DNA of 22,757 nucleotides, from the NCBI GenBank assembly GCA_003427395.1, contig BFEA01000663.1:21679-44435 (forward strand), written 5' to 3'. Below the pieces are notes generated by a model. That model ran no database searches. It was not told the DNA's origin and saw only the letters and a program-made list of their open reading frames with translations. This document shows, in pieces, positions 7,388 to 17,213 of this stretch (its first letter is position 1; the number at the start of each line of letters is the position of its first letter). Origin of the DNA: Chara braunii. Taxonomy: Eukaryota; Streptophyta; Charophyceae; Charales; Characeae. A program made the translations under genes and the position numbers.

Positions 7388-8340
7388 TGAAGGACCAAAC
7401 TTATCATTGCCAATCACATCCAAGACTTCCCATAGACCATAATAGAGAGGGAGAAGTTTGTATGACACCCCCTCTTCTTCCAAAAATTCAGATATCTTGA
7501 CCCAGGCATAACTTCATACTTCGATAGTCAAAGGTGTGTTTTTCTTATTTGCGTATTGGATCATGGTGTGTTGTCGCTTGGTCATTGTTGCAATGACAAC
7601 CTTGAGCAAGCGATCATACTTGGCGCTGAAGCCAGACTCGCAGGTGTTAGGAGAGCGGATTATTACTCTTCCAAATGTAATGCAACCTGTTTGGTGTCAT
7701 GTCGGTGGAAGAATGGATGGAGTTGTTGTACAACCCCTTAACCGAATACAACTCTTCATCCCAAGTTTCCTGATCCGGAACGGTCTGCTTAATCTCTTCA
7801 TCCAAACCGTTGGCTTTGGGATGTCGACCAGATGTCATGCTTAGTTTGAGGTCAGGGAGTTCGGACCTGAAGTCCTTCCATTCATACTTATGAAGTGTGG
7901 GTCCTTATCGCTCACAAGGTTTTTTTGGGTCCCAAACTGTAGAATGTACTTTTGGTGGAACTCACGGATCACAAGTTCAGTTGGGGCATGAGGTGGTAAC
8001 GAAATCAGATTCAGGAATTTGGAAAATCGATCAACAATCACCATCACTTGTGAATATCCATTCTTACTCGTTTTTCCCATGTCTGTGAAGTCGATAGAGA
8101 CAGATTCTCCGGGACCGTTGGGAATGGGAAGAGGTTTAGGCAGCCCGATGGGCTTTCTCTTGATTGTTTGATTATTGACAGACTTGACATTCAGCCACAA
8201 ACTTTTCAGTAGATCCTTTCATACCAGACCTATCAAATTGTTGTAACAGGTTTCTATAGGTTTTTGCCATGCCAAGGTATTCACTCCGTCCGTGATCCAA
8301 GTCCAAGAAATGTGTGCGAGAGGCTCATGGTTGGGTACAC
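7388..8340 (-). pseudogene. Integrase of element A: zinc-binding domain, catalytic core, truncated C-terminus; frameshifted
   Basis: Three frames hold one integrase. The zinc-binding end includes YLGMAKTYRNLLQQFD and CQVC (8178-8189), followed by a TAA. The catalytic core has SIDFTDM (Asp at 8090-8092), VIVDRFSKF and LVSDKDPHFIS (Asp at 7907-7909). After a frameshift near 7885 it continues as EWKDF and MTSGRHPKANGLDEEIKQ, with the third catalytic residue Glu at 7797-7799. The C-terminal part (LLKVVIATMTKRQ, EFLEEEGVSYKLLP) matches the copy at 11652-11984 and breaks off after FGPS at 7388, where LTR sequence begins. All three acidic residues survive, but frameshifts and stops make it non-functional. 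Family role: inserting the cDNA into host DNA. Confidence 0.85.
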
Positions 8341-8968
8341 ACAAACAATTATTTTTTCCATAGCGTCAAAAAAACAATCCTTCACATTCATGAAAATCAA
8401 GCTGACTGTTAGGATCAGCCCACAACTGCTCAAGGATCGGACTAAGGTATGGGTCCTTGGCAGTTTGCTCCATGAGTTACTCCTTCAGTTTCTTCCGGAG
8501 GTCATAGGAGTTTACAAGGCAAATCATGTACTTAGGGTAGCGAGACAATGCATCAGCAACTCTATTATAACAAACATTTTTGTGTTTTAATTCAAAGTCA
8601 AATATGTTAGTCTTATGGAACCAGTGAGTCAACGTAGGTGACAAACTAGTTTGCTCCTTGATCCATTTCACGGTCTCTTGATCTGAGAAGACCTTGAAAC
8701 GACGTCCCAAAAAAAAGTGCTTCGAATGTTTCAATGGTTCACGCAGAGCATAGAGCTTACACATGTAGGTGGAAGTGGCTACCTTTTTGTTGGGCATGCG
8801 TTTGTTGTAGTATTCGAGCAGTTGCAAGCCGTTACCATCATTTTGTTGGGCATGTGTTTGCTGTAGTATTCGAGCAGCTGCAAGTCATTACCATCAACGT
8901 GTTGTAGCACTGCGCCAATCCCATACCGACTCGCATCCGTAGTGACTACGAACTTACCAAGGCCTCTT
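8341..8968 (-). pseudogene. RNase H domain of element A pol, decayed
   Basis: The minus frame 8827-8477 shows LYALREPLKHSKHFFLGRRF, VFSDQETVKW and the terminal FDFELKHKN...VADALSRYP (ADALSR at 8539-8556), the usual Ty3/gypsy RNase H order. The first catalytic Asp region, toward 8900-8968, is degenerate (RYGIGAVLQHVDGND) and split from the rest by a tandem duplication that shifts the frame. The lower part (8341-8476) is the connector to integrase (TAKDPYLSPILEQLW). In the family this domain removes RNA from RNA-DNA hybrids. Confidence 0.8.
8785..8896. repeat. 56-bp tandem duplication inside the RNase H pseudogene
   Basis: Copies 8785-8840 and 8841-8896 share the sequence from TTTTGTTGGGCATG through ACCATCA with about five differences. 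The length is not a multiple of three, so the duplication shifts the frame. Confidence 0.9.
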
Positions 8969-9937
8969 TCACGGCTTGAAAAGCGGTCTCACATGTAACA
9001 TCCAGGTGTAAGATACGTTCTTGCTTGTTAGTTTGGACACCGGGAAAGCAACAATAGAAAATTTGGGCACAAACTTCCAATAGTATGATGCAAGGTCAAT
9101 AAAAGAACGCAATTCATGAACGTTCGCGGGTTGAGGCCACTTGTGCATGACCTCAACCGTGGTTGCCTCATGCTCAAGGCTTGCAACATACAACCGGTAC
9201 CCAAGATAGATGACGTTGTCCCTCCCAAACTAAGGTTTCTCTAAGTTGAAATGGCGTTACGTTTTTTTGAGGATGGTGAACACTTCCCCAAGGTGCTTCA
9301 TGTGTTCCTCGATCGATTGCTGAAAATCAGAATGTCATCCGGATACACAACCACAAATTGACCAATTTGTTCGCGGAGCACCTTGTCCATAAGACTTTGA
9401 AAGGTGGTCGGTGCGTTCGTGAGACCGAAGGGCATTACGGTGAATTCATAAATTCTATCGCATGTCTTAAACACAGTCTTGTGCTGGTCTGCAGGGTCGA
9501 CTTCAATCTGGCGGTACCCAAACTTGAGATCTTGGAAAAGACCTTGCATCCACCTGCACCATCTAGCAGATCATCTATGGGTGTCAATGGGTACGCATTC
9601 TTCCTTGTGATGTGGTTTAGACCGCGATAATCAATACACATTTGGGGCTTGCCTCCTTTATTTGGGACAAGCAAAACCGGTGCACCTAATTCAAATTTGC
9701 TTGGCTTGATCCACCCTTTGTCAATCATCTCATCAATTTGCTTCCGAAGTTCTTCCAAATCACCGAATCCCAAACCGTATACACACCCTTTTGGAGAAAC
9801 AACACCTTCTACTAACTCGATCGTGTGTTTGACTGATCAAGTGGGGACTTCACGCGGTTCAGCCAGAACTTACGAAAATTGGTTGAGTAAGCTTTGGATG
9901 TTTGCTGGGATTTCCGGGAGTGGGGGATCGAAAAAAG
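8969..9937 (-). pseudogene. Reverse transcriptase of element A, frameshifted, with YPDD active site
   Basis: The start is the protease-RT connector (PPLPEIPANIQSLLNQFS, then VLAEP and HTIELVEG), which has two stops. RT follows: [51 protein letters not shown]. At about 9539 a deletion of about 4 nt hits motif A (expected FSKLDLKFGY). The next frame gives [26 protein letters not shown] and VVVYPDDILIFS; the YXDD box is YPDD (9334-9345) where the family normally has YLDD or YVDD. The thumb/connection region WPQPANVHELRSF...LASYY lies at 8969-9150. The sequence starts abruptly at the LTR end (9943), so gag and protease are absent. Confidence 0.88.
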
Positions 9938-9942
9938 GATCA

Positions 9943-11290
9943 TGTTACAATCCTAGCCAGTTTCGAAGTATACATTCATCGGAAAGTACAATGTCGTCCA
10001 ATTGCAAAAAGAAATGAATGAACTTGAGAGGAGAGAGAGGGAAAGAAGAAAAAGATGATGTACTCCGGCAAAGACCAAAGATAATCCTCTTCTTCTTCGC
10101 CAAACAATCTCCGCCTCCTTATCTCCTCCAATCTTATTCAAACAAGAAATAACAATTATAATATTGAATGGTTGAACCAGAATCAATGTCCGAATCCCTC
10201 TTCTACTGTACGCACAACATGAGGTCCACCATAGCCATGGTCACCCTTCTCCTTCCTCTCACATGTAGGTCGAGGCTATAACGAACTACCGAGGGTTAAA
10301 CCCTCTTGTCCAAAGGACAACCCAAAGCAGCTATGTCGCTGCCTTCCTGTTCAAAGGACAACGCAAAGCAACTATATCGCTGCTCATTAGGCCGCTATGC
10401 CTGTCTCTGCCCTGTGCTTCCTTGGTGCGGCACTACCCTAACTGGGGCCTTCCAGATGCAACGCCTATCAAGGTGATGATGATGGTGTCCACCATAGCCA
10501 GGTAGGTACCTCGCCACTCTCCTCCTTGGTCCCTTTCTCCCTCCTCCTCCTACCGGTAGAGCTCCACCATAGCCAAGGTGGAAGCTCCCGGCTTCTTCCT
10601 CCCAACAACGTTGTAGTAGCCAGCGCTCCAACAACGTGTCGCCACACTTGCACACTGAAGAATGAGGTTTGGCTCTTCCCTCGGCCCCTTGATATAGCGG
10701 CCTACTTGCCTCCTGGGCGGTGACTTCCAGGCCGCTCGGCCTCCCAAGCAACCGGTACCTCCTCCCTTTCGGAGGGCAACATCATTGCAAACTCTGATAT
10801 TGCCCGTCCAGGCTCTAGACTCAGACTAGATGGACTGGTACCGGCCTAGACCTAGCCTACCGCTATTGGGCCTCTAAAAATGCCAACTTTCTCTTCTTCT
10901 GCTCGGCCTCGAGTACCCGGCGGGGCCGTCACATCTCTTGCTACAGGGTGCGGTACCGGCCTACCTGCTACTTGAGTGTTTTTTCGGTGCTCTAAGTGTC
11001 ACGGGCCTCTGGCTCCGCCACTTGAGTGTTTTCCCCTGCTGCAACCCTCGATGCCATGGCCACAGGTAAGTATCGGCCCTACGGGCCTGCCAAACAAGCA
11101 AGTACCCTTGCGGGTCACACACACACTCATGCCCACAAGCACTCAGACAGGCATGCAGGTCAACAAGCACGCACACATACAGACTTAGAAAACTCAGCAG
11201 AATGCGGGAATCTCAGCAACGCATCCATTCCATCAGCAGAACTTCATAAATCAGCAGTGTTCTCAGTCTGTGTTATAGCGGGTTATTACA
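9943..11290 (-). mobile_element. Full-length LTR (1348 bp), 3' LTR of fragment B
   Basis: On the plus strand it runs from TGTTACAATCC (9943) to GGTTATTACA (11290), and is followed by CTA then CCCCCCC. On the minus strand that is a polypurine tract just before TGTAATAACC, so this is the 3' LTR of the minus fragment at 11410-11984. Internal features: a 41-bp-period duplication carrying CAAAGGACAA and AAAGCARCTATRTCGCTG (10307-10342, 10348-10383), a palindrome GAGGGTTAAACCCTC (10291-10305), several CCGGCCTA words and a CA-rich patch (11107-11180). No ORF is convincing. At the left edge it abuts RT connector sequence of element A without a PBS. Confidence 0.75.
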
Positions 11291-11293
11291 CTA

Positions 11294-11302
11294 CCCCCCC
11301 TT
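11294..11302 (-). other. Polypurine tract of fragment B
   Basis: The minus strand reads AAGGGGGGG, then TAG, then the LTR start TGTAATAACC. The purine run sits where plus-strand DNA synthesis is primed, immediately upstream of a 3' LTR. Confidence 0.7.
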
Positions 11303-11409
11303 AAGAGCGAGGTCCCTTCGAGCGAGTAACTTAATCAGAGTCCCTGCATAATGCATCATAAGCGTAAATGGCAAAGAGAGATCAGTTACCGTAGGAGTGA
11401 GGGTAGCTG

Positions 11410-11984
11410 TAAATTTAGGTGTTGTTCGGAGCTAATCAATCGTTCATATGCATTGATGACTCGCGGGGCACTCTACAACAAGTCTTTCTTAGCAATCCAG
11501 TAAAAGTCCTTCAATGGATGATATAAAAAATGGACCTTGTATTGTCTGTTTCTAACGTCTCCACTGTGGTCGACAATTCTATCAATCTCATGACCGCCAT
11601 TGATTGCGTGAGGAAATCATCAATTCTCAATACGGAAAAGTTTTGTGTGGTTCATATGAAAAACAACTTTGACGCATGAAAGACTGGGTATGTGCGCAGA
11701 TGAGTAGGCACGTCGATCTTGTAAGAAGGACCAAATGAATCATCCCCTACTTGGTTCAACACCTTCCACGGACCGTAATACTGAGGAAGAAGCTTCCGTG
11801 ATACACCTTCTTCTTCAAAAAACTCAAACATTTTGACCCAGACATAACTTCTCATTGTGAAAGGTTCAGGTTGATGCTTTTTGTTAGCATGTTTAATCAT
11901 GGCACTGCGTCGCCTTTCCATAGCTGCGACAACAACTTTGAGCAAGCGATCAAACTGAGCACTTTAGCCTGGCTGGCCAGGTGT
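11410..11984 (-). pseudogene. Integrase C-terminus plus chromodomain of fragment B (chromovirus-like)
   Basis: The upper frame (11652-11984) gives VVVAAMERRRSAMIKHANKK, SYVWVKMFEFFEEEG, LLPQYYGPWKVL and FGPSYKIDVP...VFHASKL, the integrase C-terminal/GPY-F-like region, matching element A. A frameshift near 11600-11650 leads to HEIDRIVDHSG, QYKVHFLYHPLKDFYWIAKKDLL and APRVINAYERLI (about 11430-11597), which reads as a chromodomain with the YKVHF, DFYWIA and final helix elements. One TAG (11473-11475) interrupts it. In the family this domain binds modified histone tails and steers integration. Homology to element A ends at about 11984, where sequence belonging to the plus-strand element C takes over. 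Confidence 0.8.
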
Positions 11985-12004
11985 TACCTTTGTAATTTTG
12001 AGGC

Positions 12005-13218
12005 ATGAAATTTGTGGGAAAGACATATAATATTTCATATTCCTGTAGTTAAATTCCTGAACTCTGACAGTTTGGATGTGAGGGTTTACTCCTCTACCTG
12101 CCTAGAGGAGGAAGTGGACTACTTGGAGTATTTAAAAGTGGCGTATGTTAGTCTCTTGAGCGGACAAAAGAGTGGCTAGAGAAGTTAAGAAGGAAAGTAA
12201 CTTGGGGAGTGGGAGTAAGAGAATTTGAAAGGCTCCCTGAGTTCTCAATTGCTAAGGGGTTTGAAGACAGAAGATATTGGATGCCTCTGCTAGAGGCTAT
12301 TGCTGAGATTGGCAGAGCAAGGGAAAAAGACTCCACTTTGATGATAAAATCCCTGTTTCTGAGTACCTTTGAACACAGATTCGAAATCCCTGATTATGTT
12401 CAACCTGAGATCTACCTCTCAGATATTGCGTATGATGTTTAGCAATGCCCATCTTGACTGAACAGCTGACACTAGGTGTTGTGCTGGAAGGTAGAATAAT
12501 CAAGGTAGAAGAGACTCTTCGGATCTCTGACAGAAACCTTTCTACCCTGGATGAGCTTGAGTTTTTGCAGCCTTTCTTTGACCCAATGAGAGATTCCGCC
12601 TTGAGAATTGTCACTGATCAGACTGAGATAAGTTATTTATTAAAGGTGGTGAAAGTGGAAACTGCTGCGAGAATATCATACCACACTTCTTGGGAACGAG
12701 TCTCTCTTGCTAGAAGGATCAACAGCGGGTTGTAAGCAATGCAATTTGATTATGAGATTATAGACTTGACTCGATATTTTATGATTCGGGGTACTGTAAA
12801 GGGGTATAACAAAAGACTGAGTAGGGATGATGAAAGAGAGTTGATTGAAGATTACAATCGGAAGGCTGAGAAGGATTGTTTTGCCTTTGATCACTACACA
12901 GTTCATCATTGCATATACACTTTATGTACCAAATTCTCAAGGGGTAGGGCAAACAAGAGAAGAGAGAAACAAACCTGTATCCCTTGCGAGAAGAGTGAGA
13001 GATTGAAGAACAAGGAAAAAGAGGACAAGAGTGACAGAAAGAGAGAAGAAAGTATCCGGGAAAGTCTACGGTCGAGATGGTTGGTCGTTCAAGACCCAGC
13101 TCATCCGCAGGAACCAATGAAGAAGCCTTGGTTGGCGTTATACGAGAATTGGTCGAGAGAGTCGATACAATCAAAGGAGGATCAGATATCGCAAGAGCGA
13201 AGAGACCAGATGAGATAA
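12005..13218 (+). pseudogene. Unrecognised upstream ORF of element C (ORF1), broken
   Basis: I do not recognise this product. Coding sense is clear from about 12158: EWLEKLRRKVTWGVGVREFERLPEFS, PLLEAIAEIGRAREKDSTLM. A 1-nt frameshift near 12440 leads to MPILTEQLTLGVVLEGRI (12445), then a TAA at 12733-12735 in the same frame, then MQFDYEIIDLTRYFMI (12739). The C-terminal part has HHCIYTLC, TCIPC (a possible Cys/His metal site) and a very charged KEDKSDRKREES segment. A further short piece (about 12063-12150, LEEEVDYLEYLKVAYV) probably extends it upstream. The frame overlaps the gag start at 13077 by about 140 nt. With lesions ignored it is around 300-350 residues. It could be an extra N-terminal gag module or a separate accessory protein. 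Confidence 0.5.
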
Positions 13219-13863
13219 TTCCCTGTTTCAGAGGACCTCAAGTGAATGATTTCCTGGACGAGTAATTATTTGGGCTCAGTTATGGCTGGACAGACAAGCA
13301 ACGACTTAAGCACCTTCTATCTTACTGTGACACTGACTCGAGGTTGGTTGTTCAAGAATTGATGGAAGGAGCCACTACGTGGGAAGAGGTTAAAAAGATA
13401 ATGAAAAAGGAATTTGAGAAAAACTCAGTTTCAACTACAACCAAGGATTTACTCAACATCAGAAGAGCTAAGTATGACACTTTCAATGTTTTTCTTCAGA
13501 CCTTCATCCGAACAGCAAGAAGAATTCCATATTTGGATGAAGCTCAGAGATGCCATATATTTTTGACAAATTTTACTGACACTGAAAGGCAGACAGTTCT
13601 CAATTAAGCTCAGCACTATCCTCTCAGATGGGGTGAAATGGTTGCAATTGTTAGAACCCTACCTACAGTTTCTCATAAGAAATGGTCACTGGATCAGATC
13701 AGTACTTTGACCAAGGACTGGGAGACTGAGAATGGTATGAACAGAGGGAACAATCTGAGTGTTGAAAATATTATTCAAAGAATGATGGCTAACTATATGC
13801 CTGCAATGCCTGCAAACCATGTTGTAGATGCCAAAGGAAAGAAGCAAGTTGAAAGTGAAGAGG

Positions 13864-13901
<38 letters not shown>

Positions 13902-14270
13902 GGCTATGGTAAGAAGGGAGATTCTTCTAGATCCACGAAAAATGGAAAGAATGGTGACAGAGGAAACAGAGAAAAAAGAAAATATGATGAACGTCCTAAG
14001 AAGAGTTTTGTCTGCTACTATTATGGTGAAGGGGATCATACTACCACCTATTGCAAGCCTCTTGAGGAGGATGTAAGGAGTGGGGTGGCAAAAAAAGATG
14101 CAATGGATCACGTCTGTGATAGTTCATGGAACAAGTTGGACCCCAGACATCCAGGAGGTATGAGACTTCTTGCTTTTAAACATGATGAAAAGATGAAGGC
14201 GAAGAAGAAAAGAAAGGCTAACGTGAATGTTCATTTTCTCATTGATGAGTTGCCTAATGACCTAGTATAG
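13077..14270 (+). pseudogene. gag: Gag of element C with poly-Asp tract and damaged zinc knuckle
   Basis: The frame starts at ATG 13077 (MVGRSRPSSSAGTNEEALVG). A gag-type core follows: FRGPQVNDFLDE, LFGLSYGWTDKQRLKHLL, ATTWEEVKKIMKKEF. TAA codons interrupt at 13263-13265 and 13605-13607, with clear continuity on both sides. An acidic tract EEEDDDDD... (13858-13899, GAT repeats) precedes a basic segment and the zinc knuckle CYYYGEGDHTTTYC (14013-14054). The second Cys of the CX2CX4HX4C pattern is Tyr (TAT, 14022-14024), one G-to-A change from TGT. TAG at 14268-14270 does not end the protein, since the same frame continues into the protease region. Confidence 0.8.
13862..13899 (+). repeat. (GAT)n trinucleotide tract encoding poly-Asp
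   Basis: About 11 consecutive GAT codons in the gag frame. The opposite strand gives an artificial poly-Ile open frame that I reject. Confidence 0.9.
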
Positions 14271-15548
14271 GAAACAAGTGACCCTTATACCACGGTTGAG
14301 TTGTCTTTGGAATCCTTAACATTGACCGAGGATGTGTCAGACGGGGTTTCTACAAGTGAGTCTCCATTGGAAGAGAATCCTACTTCTCAGAACCCTTCTG
14401 AATTAGTAGAATCTCCTTCTAATGAAATGGTTCACTTTCTGGTCAACATGATGTCATTTGATGGAGACCTACCTCCATAACTCGTCATGGAACCCAGCGT
14501 CGTGCTTGGTGAAGTGAGAAACCTTCAGGCACGCTTGACTCCTCAAATGATAGAGGAAAAGAAAAGAAGGAAGGCTGAGGAATCTCTGATCAATATTCTT
14601 GATGACCCATAACCAAAACTTCCCCATAGAAAGAATGAACAAGGAAGAAAGATAAAATTTATTCTCAAGAGTGATTTGGAAGATGGGACAGCGATTTCTG
14701 ACGTAATTACTAAAATGCTGCAAGAGACAGAAGTGATTTTGTCTTTCAAGGAAGCAATGACTCTAGCACCTAAACTGAGAGAAGAACTGAAGAAGCTGAT
14801 TGAGAAGAAAAAATTTAGAGTTAATTATTTGGGATCAGTTTTTCCCAGCCAGGTGAACAGGTCACTGCCAGGTTGCAAGATGAGATTCACAACCATGGGA
14901 TGTGGGCACCTGACCATTTATATTAATCAAGTGAAGATCTGAGCCTTGGTGGACTCTGGGGCAAAGATGATACTGCTTTCTCAAAGAACAATGGAGGCAT
15001 GTGACTTATCTATTGATAGGCATGCACAAAATGTACTGAGTAATATTGAAGGAGAACTTTTTGTGGCAGGATTTATTGACAATCTGCCTATCAGAGTTGG
15101 GATCATGATAGTGGAATTACTGGGTTTTGTAGTGCCAGAACTTGACCATGATTGTATCTTGGGCACTCCGTTCTTGCATAGAATGGAGGCAGTCTAATTT
15201 TTCATTCATGAAGGGTCATCCTGGATCCGCTTACAAGATCCAGAGACTTCTCAGGAACAAACCTTTATGGTCTGCACTAAAAATGATTTCAAGCATCGTT
15301 TATCAACTAATTCAATCAGAAAAGAAGAGTCTATAGAGAGGATAAGAAGGCTAAGAGAAGAAGGCAAGCAAAAGTCTAAAGAAGAAATTTCAGTGGGTAT
15401 TAATCAAGTTTCAAAAAGGATAAAGGTCCTTGGTAATCTCAAGGATGAAGATGAACAAATTGAAGCATTTAAGAAAGTTGTAGAGACTGCTAAGGGAGGA
15501 AAGATGGAATTAAAATTTGCATCGACTCACCCTTTTTTAGGAAAATAG
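14271..15548 (+). pseudogene. Gag-protease linker and retropepsin of element C
   Basis: The gag frame continues with stops at 14478 (TAA), 14610 (TAA), 14940 (TGA) and 15195 (TAA), ending at TAG 15546-15548. First comes a Ser/Glu/Pro-rich linker, then a conserved-looking pre-protease helix region (VILSFKEAMTLAPKLREELK). The retropepsin is LVDSGAKMILLSQ (DSGA 14952-14963) and the late motif DHDCILGTPFLHRM (about 15147-15185). A lysine-rich segment (RIRRLREEGKQKSKEE) links it to RT. The protease would cut the polyprotein; five in-frame stops make this copy inactive. Confidence 0.8.
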
Positions 15549-15552
15549 TCAC

Positions 15553-17213
15553 TGGTCAAAGCGAAAATACAAGCCCAAGGGGGTGAAGAAAAACCCGGTA
15601 GCAGTCCTAATAGAAAAGGATTATGGTGAAGCATTGAAAAAAGAGAGAAAAATTATTAAAGCATTGAGAGAGTCTGCAAAATTGGAAAATAAAGTCACCA
15701 AAGAGAGATTTGACACAATGAAGATAGGCTCAGATCAGTTTATCCTGCCTAAAGAGAAAAAATATATCTTCAAAATGTGTCAGGAGTTCTCAGGTGCATT
15801 CTCCTTTAATGATGAAGAGAGAGGGCGGTTGGATGTGGATATGATCAAGATGGCCAAAATTTGGACAGTTGATCATGTTCCATGAAATGATAGGTCGCCC
15901 AAGTATGCCTTGAAAGAGGAAGCAGAAGTTGTAAAATATATTGACAAGAAGATTGCATCTAATGTTGTTGAACCTGCTGATGGACCGTATGCTAACCACT
16001 GGTTTTGCTTTTGGAAACCAGGGGGTGGATTGAGATGGATACAAAATCTTCAGAATCTCAACTCCGTGACGGTACGTGACGCGGGTAGTCTTCCTAATGC
16101 AGATCTCCTTTCTGAATCCTTTGCTGGTCGATGCATCTATTCTCTAGTTGATTTGTATTCTGGCTATGATCAGTTTCCCATTGATCCCACTAACCGACCG
16201 ATGACTGTCATGCACACGCCAAGAGGGCTCATTCAAATGTGTGTGGTACCTCAGGGTTGGACTAATGGTCTGGCAGTGGTTCAAAGGGATATGATCCAAG
16301 TCATACAAGATATTTCTCCTGAGATAACCAACCCCTATATTGATGACAATCCTGTAAAAGGACCCCTAGTAAGGGATGAGATTTTGGTCGCATGAGGAGT
16401 CAGAAAGTTTGTCTGGGAACACACTGAAGGAGTGAATAGGGTTCTAGAGAAACTTCAGAAGTACAACCTGACTGCCAGTGGACCAAAGTCCTTTTTCTTT
16501 CAGCCAGAAGTAATCATCTTGGGCTTCAAATGTTTCTCCAAGGGTAGGAGTCCTGACCCCAAAAAGATAGATAAGATCTTAAACTGGCCTCTGCCACTCA
16601 AAAGAGTGACAGGCATCAGAAGCTTCTTGGGAGTCTGTGGATTCTGGAGGATTTTTATTCCTCATTTTGCTACCCTTGCAGAGCCTCTAAGGGAGATGGT
16701 AAGGCAAGGGGATAATTTAGCATGGAATGAGAAAAGAAAAGCCGCAGCAGAAACTCTGCAGGATAAATTAAAAGATGGGGGTGTAGTGCTGGGAGTGTCT
16801 TTTTATGATGATGAGGAAGGGAGGTCTTTCATCATTGAGGCTGATGGAGGACCAGTTGCTCTGGGTGGTGTGCTTATTCAGAAAGATGGAAATGGGAAAG
16901 AGAGGCTCTGAGATTTGAGAGCAGGACTCTTAATTCTACAGAAAGAGGTTATACCCAATTCAGAAAAGAGTTGTTAGCAATTATCCATAGTCGTAGATGC
17001 TTCAGACATTATGTACTAGGGAGGAGATTCATCTTGAGGACCGATGCATCTGTTGTAATTGGTGCCATAAAGAAGCACCAGCAAGTAGATCCAACAGTCA
17101 GCAGGTGGATTGCCTTCATCTGGACTTTTGATTTTAAGTTGGAAAAGATTCGTACTGAAAAGAACAGAGCAGATGGCTTAAGCAGGATTGAATGGAGAAA
17201 AGATGAAGAATAA
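15553..17213 (+). pseudogene. Reverse transcriptase and RNase H of element C (YIDD, NPVKGP type)
   Basis: After a frameshift near 15550 the frame resumes with RKYKPKGVKKNPVAVLI. RT motifs: YANHWFCFWKPGGGLRW, motif A LVDLYSGYDQFPI (Asp 16150-16152), motif B CVVPQGWTNGLAVVQRDM and motif C NPYIDDNPVKGP (YIDD 16336-16347), then the thumb IRSFLGVCGFWRIFIPHFA. TGA codons at 15883 and 16393 interrupt it. RNase H starts FIIEADGGPVALGGVLI, jumps frame near 16905 (about 1 nt lost), and continues YTQFRKELLAIIHSRRCF, LRTDASVVIGAIKK, RWIAFIWTFDF and ADGLSRI (about 17169-17189). Catalytic acids Asp, Glu, Asp, Asp are all present. GWTN plus DDNPVKGP differs from the FGLTNAP/YLDDILIFS pattern of element A. 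Confidence 0.85.

Noticed and set aside
11107-11180. CA-rich microsatellite
   Set aside because: The CACACA run is short and interrupted; it is part of the LTR and not a clear microsatellite.
13686-14111. Minus-strand open frame with poly-Ile
   Set aside because: It is the complement of the gag poly-Asp (GAT)n tract and surrounding gag coding sequence.
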